Assembly: GCA_943735955.1 (NCBI GenBank)
Contig: OX030966.1
Coordinates: 1,357,018 to 1,421,017, forward strand
Source of the DNA: Piscicola geometra
Taxonomy: Eukaryota > Annelida > Clitellata > Hirudinida > Piscicolidae
Direction: 5' to 3'
DNA: 64,000 bases
Of this stretch, positions 33,594 to 50,000 are shown in pieces. Under the pieces are notes generated by a model that ran no database searches, had not been told where the DNA came from, and worked only from the letters and a program-made list of their open reading frames with translations. The translations under genes were made by a program, and so were the position numbers. Position 1 is the stretch's first letter. Each line of letters begins with the position of its first letter.

Positions 33594-35022
33594 ATGGAGG
33601 TTTTGAGACGTTTGAAGTTGGTTAAGCCGTCAAACAAAGAAGTCGAGGCCAGACAGAAACAGTTGAAGACACTCTTCTCTTACAGGAAGGTTTTTTCGAT
33701 TGAATTTTTATATATTTGAAAATATATAATGTTTAAACTGAATTTTTATGCTTTTTATGGCAATATAATGGTGACTTATGTCTGAAATCGTTATGTTAAA
33801 ATTTAAAATAAAAAGATTCACGTATTGTTTTTCAAAGTTCAAAATCAAGAAAATTAACCTGGTTATGCATTATGCATTCGCCCAATTATTCGATTTTTTA
33901 AAAAGATTTTCAAAAATTACTAAAAATGTCAAAAATTAGTTTTTAAATTCACAAAATAAAAAGAAAATGCAAAACACAAACAATTGCATTTAATAAGTGC
34001 AAAAATCATCTTAGATCAAAACTAAATCAAATTTCATAAAAAAAACCCCAGGGTCCAGTGCAGGGCTTTCCGCCCAATGGGAGCTGTTTCGCTTTTGATG
34101 CCACCCTGGGCTTCCTCGTCCTGTGTACCGACACTGGCAGCATCAATGTGTATGTATCTCTGTGTGCTTTTATTGTTTTGTATTGCTCTGAATGTATCTA
34201 TTTGTATTGTTTTATAAAACCTTGCTTTTAAGTTTTAATGTGTCTGTGTTCTTTTTAGTGTATTTTGAATTTTTATTTTTTTATGTTTCTGTATGTATTT
34301 CCCTTTTTATGTTTGTTTGTATCCGTGTGGATTTACAGTTTCATTTTTGTATGTTTAACTTTTCTCATGTGTGGAGTATGCGCCACAGTTGCTTGCCATG
34401 GTGCTGAATCAAATAAACATCATCATCATCATCACCATAACTCATTCCCCTTTCATTCCATCCAAGTTATGGCAAACTTGGAGTTCAGTTTCATGGTCAG
34501 CTTGCCAGCAAGGCTAAGGTCGAGAAGGTCTTTTTCCTGAGGGAGCAGGTGAGTCATTAATTATTGAGAAAATATTAATAGTAATTTTAATTAATCATAA
34601 TTTCGAAATTTAAGTGATCAGAGACCTTTTGATTGTTTAATTATTCGAGTTGTATATCCTAACTATAAACTGTATTTAAAAATACTGAATAAGTTAAATA
34701 ATGAAGAAAACTTTTGCTTAATATTCCAACCAATCAAAAGGCCCGTTTTGTGACGCTGGCGGCTGATTGGTCGATGCACAAGTGGGAGATGAACACGTCG
34801 ACGGATGGCACTCCTTCTATCACCTCTGTTGGATCATTGGTCCATCCATCTGGGTTGGTGGAGTGGGGATGGGTTGTGGCTTGGAGTGGATTGTGGGTTG
34901 GTTGGGTATGTGGTCGTGGAAGGATGATTAAAATAAATACTTTGAAATTTTGTTTAGTTGATTTTAAGCACTTCACATTTAAATCTATAATCTTCAAAAA
35001 CCAGCAATAAAGCACACACACA

Positions 35023-35084
<62 letters not shown>

Positions 35085-38000
35085 TACCACAACCACCTGC
35101 CTACAGAGACAGTCTCAAGAAATGGGTAGTGTGTCTGGGTGATGACGAGAAGGTGATGTACTGCTGCGATCACCTTGACAACGTCATCAAGGTTGACCTT
35201 GCTGAGATGAAGGTCGTTGAGGGAGCAGAGGTCAAGAAGGAGGAGCTAGCCAAGATGTGAGTGCTGATTGGGTGGGGTTGGGTCAGATCGGGTGAGGGTG
35301 CCTTAATGGACGGGATAGAGCTTTTTAAATGTTTGTTTAAACTATTTTAATTACTATCATCACCACCATCGTCAACACTATCATCTATACATTTATATAG
35401 CGCTTCCGAGGAGCAAAAGAGCAAAATGGCCACCATCAATATCCTTCTCACTCACCCGGCCCACCCCAACAAGGTATGATACTCTTGATGATGATGCTAC
35501 TATAACTACCACCACCTTGATGCTGGTGATAATGATACAATCATTATCATCATCTCCATGACCACTATCATAGTTGTTGGTGGGACACGAGGAGGGAATG
35601 ATGGTGTTGTGGAGTGAGGAAACAGGTCGTTCGGAGAGGTGCTTTGGAACCAGTCAGGTGGGTGGGTGGTGGATGGAGGGTGTGGGTAGAATGGGTGGAA
35701 ATGGAGGGGGGGTTTTTTTTTGTTGAATGGATTGTGATAAGGGTGATAAAAACGTTTTAAATGGATAGAATATGAGCATTTGAAACATGTTTTGGAATGG
35801 GATGGAGTTGATGTATGAGGTCAGAAGGGGAGGAGGGGCACTTCATCATCCACCCATTCATCCACCCATTCATCAACCCATTCAGCCATCCAATCAACCA
35901 CCCATTTATCCACCCATTCAACCATCCAATCAACCACCCAATCAACCATCCAATCAACCATCCAATCAACCATCCAATCAACCATCCAATCAACCATCCA
36001 TTCAACCATCCAATCAACCATCCAATCAACCATCCATTCAACCATCCAATCAACCATCCAATCAACCATCCATTCAACCATCCAATCAACCATCCAATCA
36101 ACCATCCAATCAACCATCCAATCGCAGAGCCTCCAAGACGCCTCCTTCAGCCGCGACGGCATGTCATTGGTGACTGCCCACTCTGATGGAAGTCACATGA
36201 CGTGGAACATGGGTGACGTCATGAAGAACGTCGACAACGCCGTCACGTACCCTTACGGACCCTTCCCGTGTCGTGACATCGGCAAGATTGTGTCAAAGAC
36301 GTCGAGTAAGATGCAGTGAGTGGGTGGGTGGGTGTCGTGTTTGGGGGGGGGGGGGGGGTAATATGCAGGTTTAATTAAATTGCATTGTCATCATCCATAC
36401 ATTAATATAGCATTTCATAGAAACAAAAAAAAGACACTATCAACTCTCTCTTACTCCTAGCATCCACTACCACACTATCATTCTTCTTCTCTCCATCCCT
36501 TCTTCTTCCCAATCATCCACTCATCACCATCATCACCACCACCACTACCATCTACCACCACCACGACAAAGTTCCCCCCTCCTCGTCTTCTCGGGGGGCC
36601 TACCCAGGGCGACCTTTCCCCAGAAGAACTCGGTCACGCTGACCAATGGAAGCAAGCACGTGGTCCTCGACTTGCCTTCCAAATGCATCGACTTCATCGT
36701 CATCAGCGAGGCAGATGAGAAGATCGGCGGTGATCTGAAAGGTGTGGGGGGGGGGGCTGGATTGGGGAGAGGGTTTGGTTGATGGGGGAAGTTTGGTTGG
36801 GGTGATCAAAGGGCGTTAACGCTCGTTGGTGTATAGGATGAATAGATGAGATGGGCTCTATATAATAACGAAGATTAATATTTATATTATTATTATTATC
36901 ACCCTTCCTCGCCCTCGACAACAGCGCCAGACAACCCACAAAGCCTCCTCATCCTCACCGCTGACGAACTCCTCATGATCGACTTGACGTCGCCTGATTG
37001 GCCCCTGGCTCACGTCACGTGTTGTCACCATAGTGACGTCACGGCCATGCAGAGCGTTGCGGACGTTAGTCAGAACGTTTGGATAAAGTTGGATTTCTTG
37101 AGGCGGAAGTACCAGAGTGATGCCCGTGTGGTCTTCAATGTGAGTGGGTGCTTGGAGGGGTGAGGAGGCTATGAGGTTGAAGGGGAAGGGGGGTGAGGAG
37201 GCTAGAGGGTTGGAGGGAGGATAAGTGGACTAGGGGCGGGGGTTGAATGAGAGTGGTGTGGGTTGCTTGGTAGTGATAATGATGGCGGTGGGATAGATTA
37301 GGCCTTTTAAATTTTAATAAAGTGTAAATACCTCAATTAAGATTAAACAATCACAAGCACCACAAAAACAGTACTGGCCTATGAAAGGAGGTCAGACCAC
37401 CATGACCGATAAGGAGCAACCCCATTTGCTCATAACTGGGTCAGTCCAACCTACTCGTCACAAATCCTCTTTCTTCCATCAACTCTAACTAAAACCACTT
37501 TTTCTTCCATCAACTAAAACCACTTTTTCTTCCATCCAAACAAATCATTACCCTCCCAAATACCACCATCATCAAATCGTCTCTCTTCATCAAGCCACTC
37601 ATTCAAAAATCAAAGGCATTCCTCCACTCTCCACTAGCCCCAAACGTTCCTCTTCCACCCTTTACGCACATACAACTCCCTCTTTTTCCTATTTCATTTT
37701 GTTTCAGACACCAGAACCCTAACACTAACCCCGCCACCAATCCACACACCAGAACCCTAATACTAACCCCACCACCAACCCACACACCAGAACCCTAACA
37801 CTAACCCCACCACCAATCCACACACACCAGAACCCTAACACTAACCCCACCACCAATCCCACACAGCAGAACCCTAACACTAACCCCACCACCAATCCAC
37901 ACACACCAGAACCCTAACACTAACCCCCACCACCAATCCCACACCAGAACCCTAACACTAACCCCACCACCAATCCACACACCAGAACCCTAACACTAAC

Positions 38001-41000
38001 CCCACAACCAATCCCACACCAGAACCCTAACACTAACCCCACCACCAATCCACACACCAGAACCCTAACACTAACCCCACCACCAATCCCACACACCAGA
38101 ACCCTAACACTAACCACACCACCAATCCACACACCAGAACCCTAACACTAACCCCACCACCAATCCACACACCAGAACCCTAACACTAACCCCACCACCA
38201 ATCCACACACCAGAACCCTAACACTAACCCCACCACCAATCCCACACACCAGAACCCTATCACTAACCCCACCACCAATCCACACACCAGAACCCTAACA
38301 CTAACCCCACTCCCAATCCACACACCAGAACCCTAACACTAACCCCACCACCAATCCACACACCAGAACCCTAACACTAACCCCACAACCAATCCCACAC
38401 CAGAACCCTAACACTAACCCCACCACCAATCCACACACCAGAACCCTAACACTAACCCCACCACCAATCCACACACCAGAACCCTAACACTAACCCCACC
38501 ACCAATCCACACACCAGAACCCTAACACTAACCCCACCACCAATCCACACACCAGAACCCTAACACTAACCCCACCACCAATCCCACACACCAGAACCCT
38601 ATCACTAACCCCACCACCAATCCACACACCAGAACCCTAACACTAACCCCACTCCCAATCCACACACCAGAACCCTAACACTAACCCCACCACCAATCCA
38701 CACACCAGAACCCTAACACTAATCCCACCACCAATCCACACACCAGAACCCTAACACTAACCCCACCACCAATCCACACACACCAGAACCCTAACACTAA
38801 CCCCACCACCAATCCACACAGTAGAACCCTAACACTAACCCCACCACCAACCCACACACCAGAACCCTAACACTAACCCCACCACCAATCCACACAACAG
38901 AACCCTAACACTAACCCCACCACCAATCCACACACACCAGAACCCTAACACTACCCCCACCACCAATCCCACACACCAGAACCCTAACACTAACCCCACC
39001 ACCAATCCACACACACCAGAACCCTAACACTAACCCCCACCACCAATCCCACACCAGAACCCTAACACTAACCCCACCACCAATCCACACACCAGAACCC
39101 TAACACTAACCCCACCACCAATCCACACACCAGAACCCTATCACTAACCCCACCACCAATCCACACACCAGAACCCTAACACTAACCCCACCACCAATCC
39201 ACACACCAGAACCCTAACACTAACCCCGCCACCAATCCACACACCAGAACCCTAATACTAACCCCACCACCAACCCACACACCAGAACCCTAACACTAAC
39301 CCCACCACCAATCCACACACACCAGAACCCTAACACTAACCCCACCACCAATCCCACACAGCAGAACCCTAACACTAACCCCACCACCAATCCACACACA
39401 CCAGAACCCTAACACTAACCCCCACCACCAATCCCACACCAGAACCCTAACACTAACCCCACCACCAATCCACACACCAGAACCCTAACACTAACCCCAC
39501 AACCAATTCCACACCAGAACCCTAACACTAACCCCACCACCAATCCACACACCAGAACCCTAACACTAACCCCACCACCAATCCCACACACCAGAACCCT
39601 AACACTAACCCCCACCACCAATCCACACACCAGAACCCTAACACTAACCCCACCACCAATCCACACACCAGAACCCTAACACTAACCCCACCACCAATCC
39701 ACACACCAGAACCCTAACACTAACCCCACCACCAATCCCACACACCAGAACCCTATCACTAACCCCACCACCAATCCACACACCAGAACCCTAACACTAA
39801 CCCCACTCCCAATCCACACACCAGAACCCTAACACTAACCCCACCACCAATCCACACACCAGAACCCTAACACTAATCCCACCACCAATCCACACACCAG
39901 AACCCTAACACTAACCCCACCACCAATCCACACACACCAGAACCCTAACACTAACCCCACCACCAATCCACACAGTAGAACCCTAACACTAACCCCACCA
40001 CCAACCCACACACCAGAACCCTAACACTAACCCCACCACCAATCCACACAACAGAACCCTAACACTAACCCCACCACCAATCCACACACACCAGAACCCT
40101 AACACTACCCCCACCACCAATCCCACACACCAGAACCCTAACACTAACCCCACCACCAATCCACACACACCAGAACCCTAACACTAACCCCCACCACCAA
40201 TCCCACACCAGAACCCTAACACTAACCCCACCACCAATCCACACACCAGAACCCTAACACTAAGTCCACCACCAATCCACACACCAGAACCCTATCACTA
40301 ACCCCACCACCAATCCACACACCAGAACCCTAACACTAACCCCACCACCAATCCACACACCAGAACCCTAACACTAACCCCACCACCAATCCACACACCA
40401 GAACCCTAACACTAACCCCACCACCAATCCACACACCAGAACCCTAACACTAACCCCACCACCAATCCACACACCAGAACCCTAACACTATCCCCACCGC
40501 CAATCCACACACCAGAACCCTAACACTAACCCCACCGCCAATCCACACACACCAGAACCCTAACACTAACCCCCACCACCAATCCACACACCAGAACCCT
40601 ATCACTAACCCCACCGCCAATCCACACACCAGAACCCTATCACTAACCCCACCACCAATCCACACACCAGAACCCTATCACTAACCCCACCACCAATCCA
40701 CACACCAGAACCCTATCACTAACCCCACCACCAATCCACACACCAGAACCCTAACACTAACCCCACCACCAATCCACACACCAGAACCCTAACACTAACC
40801 CCTACCGCCAATCCACACACCAGAACCCTAACACTAACCCCACCACCAATCCACACACCAGAACCCTAACACTAACCCCACCACCAATCCACACACCAGA
40901 ACCCTAACACTAATCCCCACCACCAATCACACACACCAGAACCCTAACACTAACCCCACCACCAATCCACACACACCAGAACCCTAACACTAACCCCCAC

Positions 41001-44000
41001 CACCAATCCCACACCAGAACCCTAACACTAACCCCACCACCAATCCACACACCAGAACCCTAACACTAACCCCACCACCAATCCACACACCAGAACCCTA
41101 TCACTAACCCCACCACCAATCCACACACCAGAACCCTAACACTAACCCCACCACCAATCCACACACCAGAACCCTAACACTAACCCCAACACCAATCCAC
41201 ACACCAGAACCCTAACACTAACCCCACCACCAATCCACACACCAGAACCCTAACACTAACCCCATCACCAATCCACACACCAGAACCCTAACACTATCCC
41301 CACCGCCAATCCACACACCAGAACCCTAACACTAACCCCACCGCCAATCCACACACACCAGAACCCTAACACTAACCCCCACCACCAATCCACACACCAG
41401 AACCCTATCACTAACCCCACCGCCAATCCACACACCAGAACCCTATCACTAACCCCACCACCAATCCACACACCAGATCCCTATCACTAACCCCACCACC
41501 AATCCACACACCAGAACCCTAACACTAACCCCACCGCCAACCCACACACCAGAACCCTATCACTAACCCCACCACCAATCCACACACCAGAACCCTATCA
41601 CTAACCCCACCACCAATCCACACACCAGAACCCTAACACTAACCCCACCGCCAATCCACACACCAGAACCCTAACACTAACCCCACCACCAATCCACACA
41701 CCAGAACCCTAACACTAACCCCACCACCAATCCACACACCAGAACCCTAACACTAACCCCACCACCAATCCACACACCAGAACCCTAACACTAACCCCAC
41801 CACCAATCCACACACCAGAACCCTAACACTAACCCCACCACCAATCCCACACACCAGAACCCTATCACTAACCCCACCACCAATCCACACACCAGAACCC
41901 TAACACTAACCCCACTCCCAATCCACACACCAGAACCCTAACACTAACCCCACCACCAATCCACACACCAGAACCCTAACACTAATCCCACCACCAATCC
42001 ACACACCAGAACCCTAACACTAACCCCACCACCAATCCACACACACCAGAACCCTAACACTAACCCCACCACCAATCCACACAGTAGAACCCTAACACTA
42101 ACACCACCACCAACCCACACACCAGAACCCTAACACTAACCCCACCACCAATCCACACACCAGAACCCTAACACTAACCCCACCGCCAATCCACACACCA
42201 GAACCCTAACACTAACCCCACCACCAATCCACACACCAGAACCCTAACACTAACCCCACCACCAATCCACACACCAGAACCCTAACACTAACCCCACCAC
42301 CAATCCACACACCAGAACCCTAACACTAACCCCACCACCAATCCACACACCAGAACCCTAACACTAACCCCACCACCAATCCCACACACCAGAACCCTAT
42401 CACTAACCCCACCACCAATCCACACACCAGAACCCTAACACTAACCCCACTCCCAATCCACACACCAGAACCCTAACACTAACCCCACCACCAATCCACA
42501 CACCAGAACCCTAACACTAATCCCACCACCAATCCACACACCAGAACCCTAACACTAACCCCACCACCAATCCACACACACCAGAACCCTAACACTAACC
42601 CCACCACCAATCCACACAGTAGAACCCTAACACTAACCCCACCACCAACCCACACACCAGAACCCTAACACTAACCCCACCACCAATCCACACAACAGAA
42701 CCCTAACACTAACCCCACCACCAATCCACACACACCAGAACCCTAACACTACCCCCACCACCAATCCCACACACCAGAACCCTAACACTAACCCCACCAC
42801 CAATCCACACACACCAGAACCCTAACACTAACCCCCACCACCAATCCCACACCAGAACCCTAACACTAACCCCACCACCAATCCACACACCAGAACCCTA
42901 ACACTAACCCCACCACCAATCCACACACCAGAACCCTATCACTAACCCCACCACCAATCCACACACCAGAACCCTAACACTAACCCCACCACCAATCCAC
43001 ACACCAGAACCCTAACACTAACCCCACCACCAATCCACACACCAGAACCCTAACACTAACCCCACCACCAATCCACACACCAGAACCCTAACACTAACCC
43101 CACCACCAATCCACACACCAGAACCCTAACACTATCCCCACCGCCAATCCACACACCAGAACCCTAACACTAACCCCACCGCCAATCCACACACACCAGA
43201 ACCCTAACACTAACCCCCACCACCAATCCACACACCAGAACCCTATCACTAACCCCACCGCCAATCCACACACCAGAACCCTATCACTAACCCCACCACC
43301 AATCCACACACCAGAACCCTATCACTAACCCCACCACCAATCCACACACCAGAACCCTATCACTAACCCCACCACCAATCCACACACCAGAACCCTAACA
43401 CTAACCCCACCACCAATCCACACACCAGAACCCTAACACTAACCCCTACCGCCAATCCACACACCAGAACCCTAACACTAACCCCACCACCAATCCACAC
43501 ACCAGAACCCTAACACTAACCCCACCACCAATCCACACACCAGAACCCTAACACTAATCCCCACCACCAATCACACACACCAGAACCCTAACACTAACCC
43601 CACCACCAATCCACACACACCAGAACCCTAACACTAACCCCCACCACCAATCCCACACCAGAACCCTAACACTAACCCCACCACCAATCCACACACCAGA
43701 ACCCTAACACTAACCCCACCACCAATCCACACACCAGAACCCTATCACTAACCCCACCACCAATCCACACACCAGAACCCTAACACTAACCCCACCACCA
43801 ATCCACACACCAGAACCCTAACACTAACCCCAACACCAATCCACACACCAGAACCCTAACACTAACCCCACCACCAATCCACACACCAGAACCCTAACAC
43901 TAACCCCATCACCAATCCACACACCAGAACCCTAACACTATCCCCACCGCCAATCCACACACCAGAACCCTAACACTAACCCCACCGCCAATCCACACAC

Positions 44001-47000
44001 ACCAGAACCCTAACACTAACCCCCACCACCAATCCACACACCAGAACCCTATCACTAACCCCACCGCCAATCCACACACCAGAACCCTATCACTAACCCC
44101 ACCACCAATCCACACACCAGAACCCTATCACTAACCCCACCACCAATCCACACACCAGAACCCTAACACTAACCCCACCGCCAACCCACACACCAGAACC
44201 CTATCACTAACCCCACCACCAATCCACACACCAGAACCCTATCACTAACCCCACCACCAATCCACACACCAGAACCCTAACACTAACCCCACCGCCAATC
44301 CACACACCAGAACCCTAACACTAACCCCACCACCAATCCACACACCAGAACCCTAACACTAACCCCACCACCAATCCACACACCAGAACCCTAACACTAA
44401 CCCCACCACCAATCCACACACCAGAACCCTAACACTAACCCCACCACCAATCCACACACCAGAACCCTAACACTATCCCCCACCACCAATCCACACACCA
44501 GAACCCTATCACTAACCCCACCGCCAATCCACACACCAGAACCCTATCACTAACCCCACCACCAATCCACACACCAGAACCCTATCACTAACCCCACCAC
44601 CAATCCACACACCAGAACCCTATCACTAACCCCACCACCAATCCACACACCAGAACCCTAACACTAACCCCACCACCAATCCACACACCAGAACCCTAAC
44701 ACTAACCCCTACCGCCAATCCACACACCAGAACCCTAACACTAACCCCACCACCAATCCACACACCAGAACCCTAACACTAACCCCACCACCAATCCACA
44801 CACCAGAACCCTAACACTAACCCCCACCACCAATCACACACACCAGAACCCTAACACTAACCCCACCACCAATCCACACACACCAGAACCCTAACACTAA
44901 CCCCTACCACCAATCCCACACCAGAACCCTAACACTAACCCCACCACCAATCCACACACCAGAACCCTAACACTAACCCCACCACCAATCCACACACCAG
45001 AACCCTATCACTAACCCCACCACCAATCCACACACCAGAACCCTAACACTAACCCCACCACCAATCCACACACCAGAACCCTAACACTAACCCCACCACC
45101 AATCCACACACCAGAACCCTAACACTAACCCCACCACCAATCCACACACCAGAACCCTAACACTAACCCCATCACCAATCCACACACCAGAACCCTAACA
45201 CTATCCCCACCGCCAATCCACACACCAGAACCCTAACACTAACCCCACCGCCAATCCACACACACCAGAACCCTAACACTAACCCCCACCACCAATCCAC
45301 ACACCAGAACCCTATCACTAACCCCACCGCCAATCCACACACCAGAACCCTATCACTAACCCCACCACCAATCCACACACCAGAACCCTATCACTAACCC
45401 CACCACCAATCCACACACCAGAACCCTAACACTAACCCCACCGCCAACCCACACACCAGAACCCTATCACTAACCCCACCACCAATCCACACACCAGAAC
45501 CCTATCACTAACCCCACCACCAATCCACACACCAGAACCCTATCACTAACCCCACCACCAATCCACACACCAGAACCCTAACACTAACCCCACCGCCAAT
45601 CCACACACCAGAACCCTAACACTAACCCCACCACCAATCCACACACCAGAACCCTAACACTAACCCCACCACCAATCCACACACCAGAACCCTAACACTA
45701 ACCCCACCACCAATCCACACACCAGAACCCTAACACTAACCCCACCACCAATCCACACACCAGAACCCTAACACTATCCCCACCACCAATCCACACACCA
45801 GAACCCTATCACTAACCCCACCACCAATCCACACATCAGAACCCTAACACTAACCCCCACCACCAATCCACACACCAGAACCCTATCACTAACCCCACCA
45901 CCAATCCACACACCAGAACCCTAACACTAACCCCACCACCAATCCACACACCAGAACCCTAACACTAACCCCACCACCAATCCACACACCAGAACCCTAA
46001 CACTAACCCCACCACCATTCCCACACACCAGACACCAGAACGGCGACGTGGTCTTCTGGAGGCTCAGCCTCGGCGTGATGCGGAAGATGTTCGTGTGGTC
46101 GAGTGCCGACGTCTTCCAACTCACCACCACCTCCTCCTCCTCCTCCTCCTCCTCGCCCCTCAAGTCGCCCTGCCAGTCCCAAGACGACAACTGGCCCCCG
46201 TTCAGAGAGGTTTGAGTGGGTGGGTGGGTGGGTGGGTGAATGGGTGGGTGGGTAAGTGGGTGGGTGTGTAAGTGGGTGGGTGGATGGGTGGGTGGATGGG
46301 TGGGTGAATGGGTGGGTGGGTTGGTGTGGATGGGTGGATGGGTTGTTGTGGATGGATGGGTGGGTGGAGGTGGTTTGGCTGATGGATAGAATGATAGACA
46401 GATACATAGACAAGCATACCCAAATTACAAGCACAATAGCAAGCCACCACCACCGCAAACCGAACAGACGACCTACAAGAGCGACAAGGACGTCGACGAC
46501 GACCGTCTCGGCATCAACCAACTCTCCTTCGACGCGCACACTGGCGTTCTGGTGGCCGGAGGGGCGTCTGGTCAGGTCTTGGTGGCTGGCATCGAGGGCC
46601 ACGAGACGCCCACCCTGCCCACCGAGGTATCCACCATTGCCTTGATGGAGGGCAGTGCTGCAGTGGGGGGTTCAGTGGATGGTGGGGAGGGCCATTTGAG
46701 GCTCTCGCAGGCGTACAGGGGCTTGTTGGGGGTGGCGCATGTGCTGCAGGTGGACGCCCTCTTCCCGTGCACATCCCTCTCCTTCAAGCCGCAACTGCAA
46801 CTGTACGTGCATGGCGGTGCTGGTGGTTGCTAATAGTTGTAGTACCATTAATACTAATATTATTTCTGATTTTATTTATTAATAATAATTATTATTATTA
46901 TTATTAAACCATCATCATCACTACGACAGCTTGGCGATCGGTACGACTAACGGCTTCTGCTTGTACGACCTGCGCAAGGCGAAAGTCGTCCTCATCCGCA

Positions 47001-50000
47001 GAACCGTCTCTGCTGCTGCGCGTACGTGTGTCTGTACACCTGCCTACTCACTCATCCACTCACTCATTCATCCACTCACTCATCCACTCATCCACTCACT
47101 CATCCACTCACTCATTCACTCACTCACTCACTCACTACTCATTCACTCACTCACTCACTCACTCACTTACTCATTCACTCACTCACTTCCTTCCCACTTT
47201 CTCCCTTCATCATCCACCATCACTACCATTTTCCACTTGACTCATCTTTTCACCATCATCATTATCACTTCACCCACAACTATTATCATCTAACCTCTGA
47301 CCAATCACTCATCCAACCCCATCATCATCACCACCACCACCCACCCAGGTGGCATGAATCGGAGCAAGTCATTCCAGCAGTCAGTCAGGGAGTCCTTCAG
47401 AGGTGCTTGGGCAGGCAGGCAGGGCTGCACTGCATTCAGTGATTTCACCATCACTTTATTCATTATTACTATTCACTATTCTTCTCTATTAGTTTCGTTT
47501 TCTATTATAATTATAATTATTAAAATAGTTATTAATTTTTTTTTTTTTATCAATATATTTTGTTATATTATTATCATCAATATATATTTATTTTCCTATT
47601 GTTTAAACATTATTTAATTGAATTCTTCTCACCATGGCAGGACTGAAGAGGAAATCGATTCCATCATCTCCAGCCCACAAGGCCAAGGAAATCGAGGTGG
47701 GTGGGTTGGTGGGTGGGTGGGTAGAGGGGAGGGGAGGTTGGTGGGTGGGTGGGTGGAGGGGAGGGGAGGTTGGTGGGTGGGTGGGTGGAGGGGAGGGGAG
47801 GTTGGTGGGTGGGTGGAGGGGTAGGGGAGGGGAGGTTGGTGGGTGGAGGGGTAGGGGAGGGGAGGTTGGTGGGTGGAGGGGTAGGGGAGGGGAGGTTGGT
47901 GGGTGGAGGGGTAGGGAAGGGGAGGTTGGTGGAGTTTAAGGGAGGGGGCAGATGTGGGTGTGGAAATGCAGGCTGGTGATTGGTGTAGTTCTAGAAAGAA
48001 TGAGGGCAGAGTGTTAGTATCAATGTGAGGGTGGGTTTCATAGAAATGGGATGGTGTGGAAGGGTATAGGAAGATGGCTTGGTTGGTGACATACTCCACC
48101 CACCCCCCCCCCCCCCCCCCCTTGACCACGATAGATTGTCGCCAATGATGACGCCATCACGGAAGAAGACGGAAAGAAGGAGGAGGTGGATGAGAAAGTA
48201 AAGGAGAATGGGGTTGAGGTTGAGGTTGAGAAGAAGGGAGAGGGAGAGAAGATGGAGGGAGATGGAGAGAAGGTGGAAAAGGAGGAGGAGGGGCATGCAA
48301 AGACGGTCACCAGTGAATTAAAAGAACACAAGTTTGTGGTGGTGGTGATGTTCATGATGATGATGAGAATAATAATGATAATTATGATAATCATAATGAC
48401 GATAATGAAAAAAAAACTAGCATCCTTCTCTCACCCACTCACAACCACTCACAACGCCCACCACTGCAACGTCAACAGGATAGAGCAGATGGACGGTACA
48501 AAGAAGGTGGAAATCGTGACGTCAGTCCTCAAGACGTCAGCCGTCGTCACCACCAAAACCACCACCAAGAAAGAAGCTGCCCAAGAAGCCACTGCAGCAG
48601 CAACAACCACTGAGTCACCTGTAGCTGAAACCAAAACAAGCACCCCCACTGCAACAACCCCAGCCACTGCTACGTCTCCAGGAGATAAGTCAGCATGCGA
48701 GAGAGAAAAGGAAGTAGACGCGATGATGAACGGAGGAGGAGCAGAGAAAGGAGACAAGGGCGGAGACAGGAAGGGGGGTGAGATGGCGAAGGCTTGCACG
48801 CTGAGGAGGGGCGTCAACTTCGACACGCCCACCAAGGCACCTGCCTCCTCGACCGGGGATACCAGCGTCACGTGCGTCCGCTTGTCGTCTGCCCAGCTCA
48901 CCCATGGTGAGTTGGAGGTTGGAAAGGCGTGGTGGGGGAATTTGTTCTTGGTGGTTTTCTTGACTAAAGTTTGAGTCGTTTCAACCTCATCTGTCATATT
49001 CATACAAAACCAACTGAGATTGTTTGCCACGAGTGCTCCTTGCGCCCACTGAGAATGCCAAAACTTGCTTTGAGAGCCACTGCATAAGGCTCCCACCAAC
49101 ACCACCACTATGACCACTAGCACATTTGTCCACCGCCACAGCTATTCTTCCACAACACCACCATCACCCCCCACAACAACCACAACACCCCCTACAACAA
49201 CCACAACACCCCCCACAACAACCACAACACCCCCCACAACAACCTCAACATCCCCCACAACAACCACAACACCCCCCACAACAACCACAACACCCCCCAC
49301 AACAATCACAACACCCCACAAAACAACCACAACACCCACCACAACACCCACCACAACATCCCACAAAACAACCACAACACTTCCCACAACAACCACAACA
49401 CCCCCCACAACAACCACAACAACCTCAACGACAACAACCACAACACCCCCCACAACAACCTCAACAACCACCATAACAACCTCAACGATGACGACAGCGT
49501 CGAGCAGTTGTCAGACCAGCTTGTGGGTTGGCTTGAACGACGGCAGTGTCTACGGCTACCAGGTGGTGGTGCCCTGCGAGGCTGATAGGGCCGAGGAGGA
49601 TGTCTCAGCTGTTCTGGGTGGGTGGGTTGGTTGGTGGGTGTGTGGTGGGTTGGTGGGTGGGTAGGTGGGTGGTGGGTGGTGGGTGTCTGGATGGGCTTGG
49701 GAGCTGTTTTGGGTGGATGGAGTCGGATAAGGAGATTATTAAGGATGGTAGTTTGTTGTGGATGGAATGGATGTTTTTGGAAAGATGGATGATTAAATGG
49801 ATAGAGAGATGGAGGAGTGGATGGGAATGTGGGTGATGTACAGTGGTTCCTGTTGCTTGACCACTGAGACCTGGCACCACCACGACAGCCAAAGAGATCC
49901 ACCTGAAGCATGGAGCTGCCGTGTGTGAGCTGCTGGTGGTGGATGAAAAGGGCGTCGAGGTGGTGCCTGAGCCAGAATCATCATCAGCAGCACCCAAGAG

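Noticed and set aside
37690..46031. CRISPR-like or true telomere array
   Set aside because: Units are contiguous without unique spacers, so not CRISPR. The unit is 38 bp with only partial TTAGGG content and lies inside a gene, so not a terminal telomere.
48449..49123. 224-codon - strand frame opposite lgl exon 18
   Set aside because: Antisense shadow of the Lys/Thr-rich exon; low-complexity Val/Leu translation with no family match.
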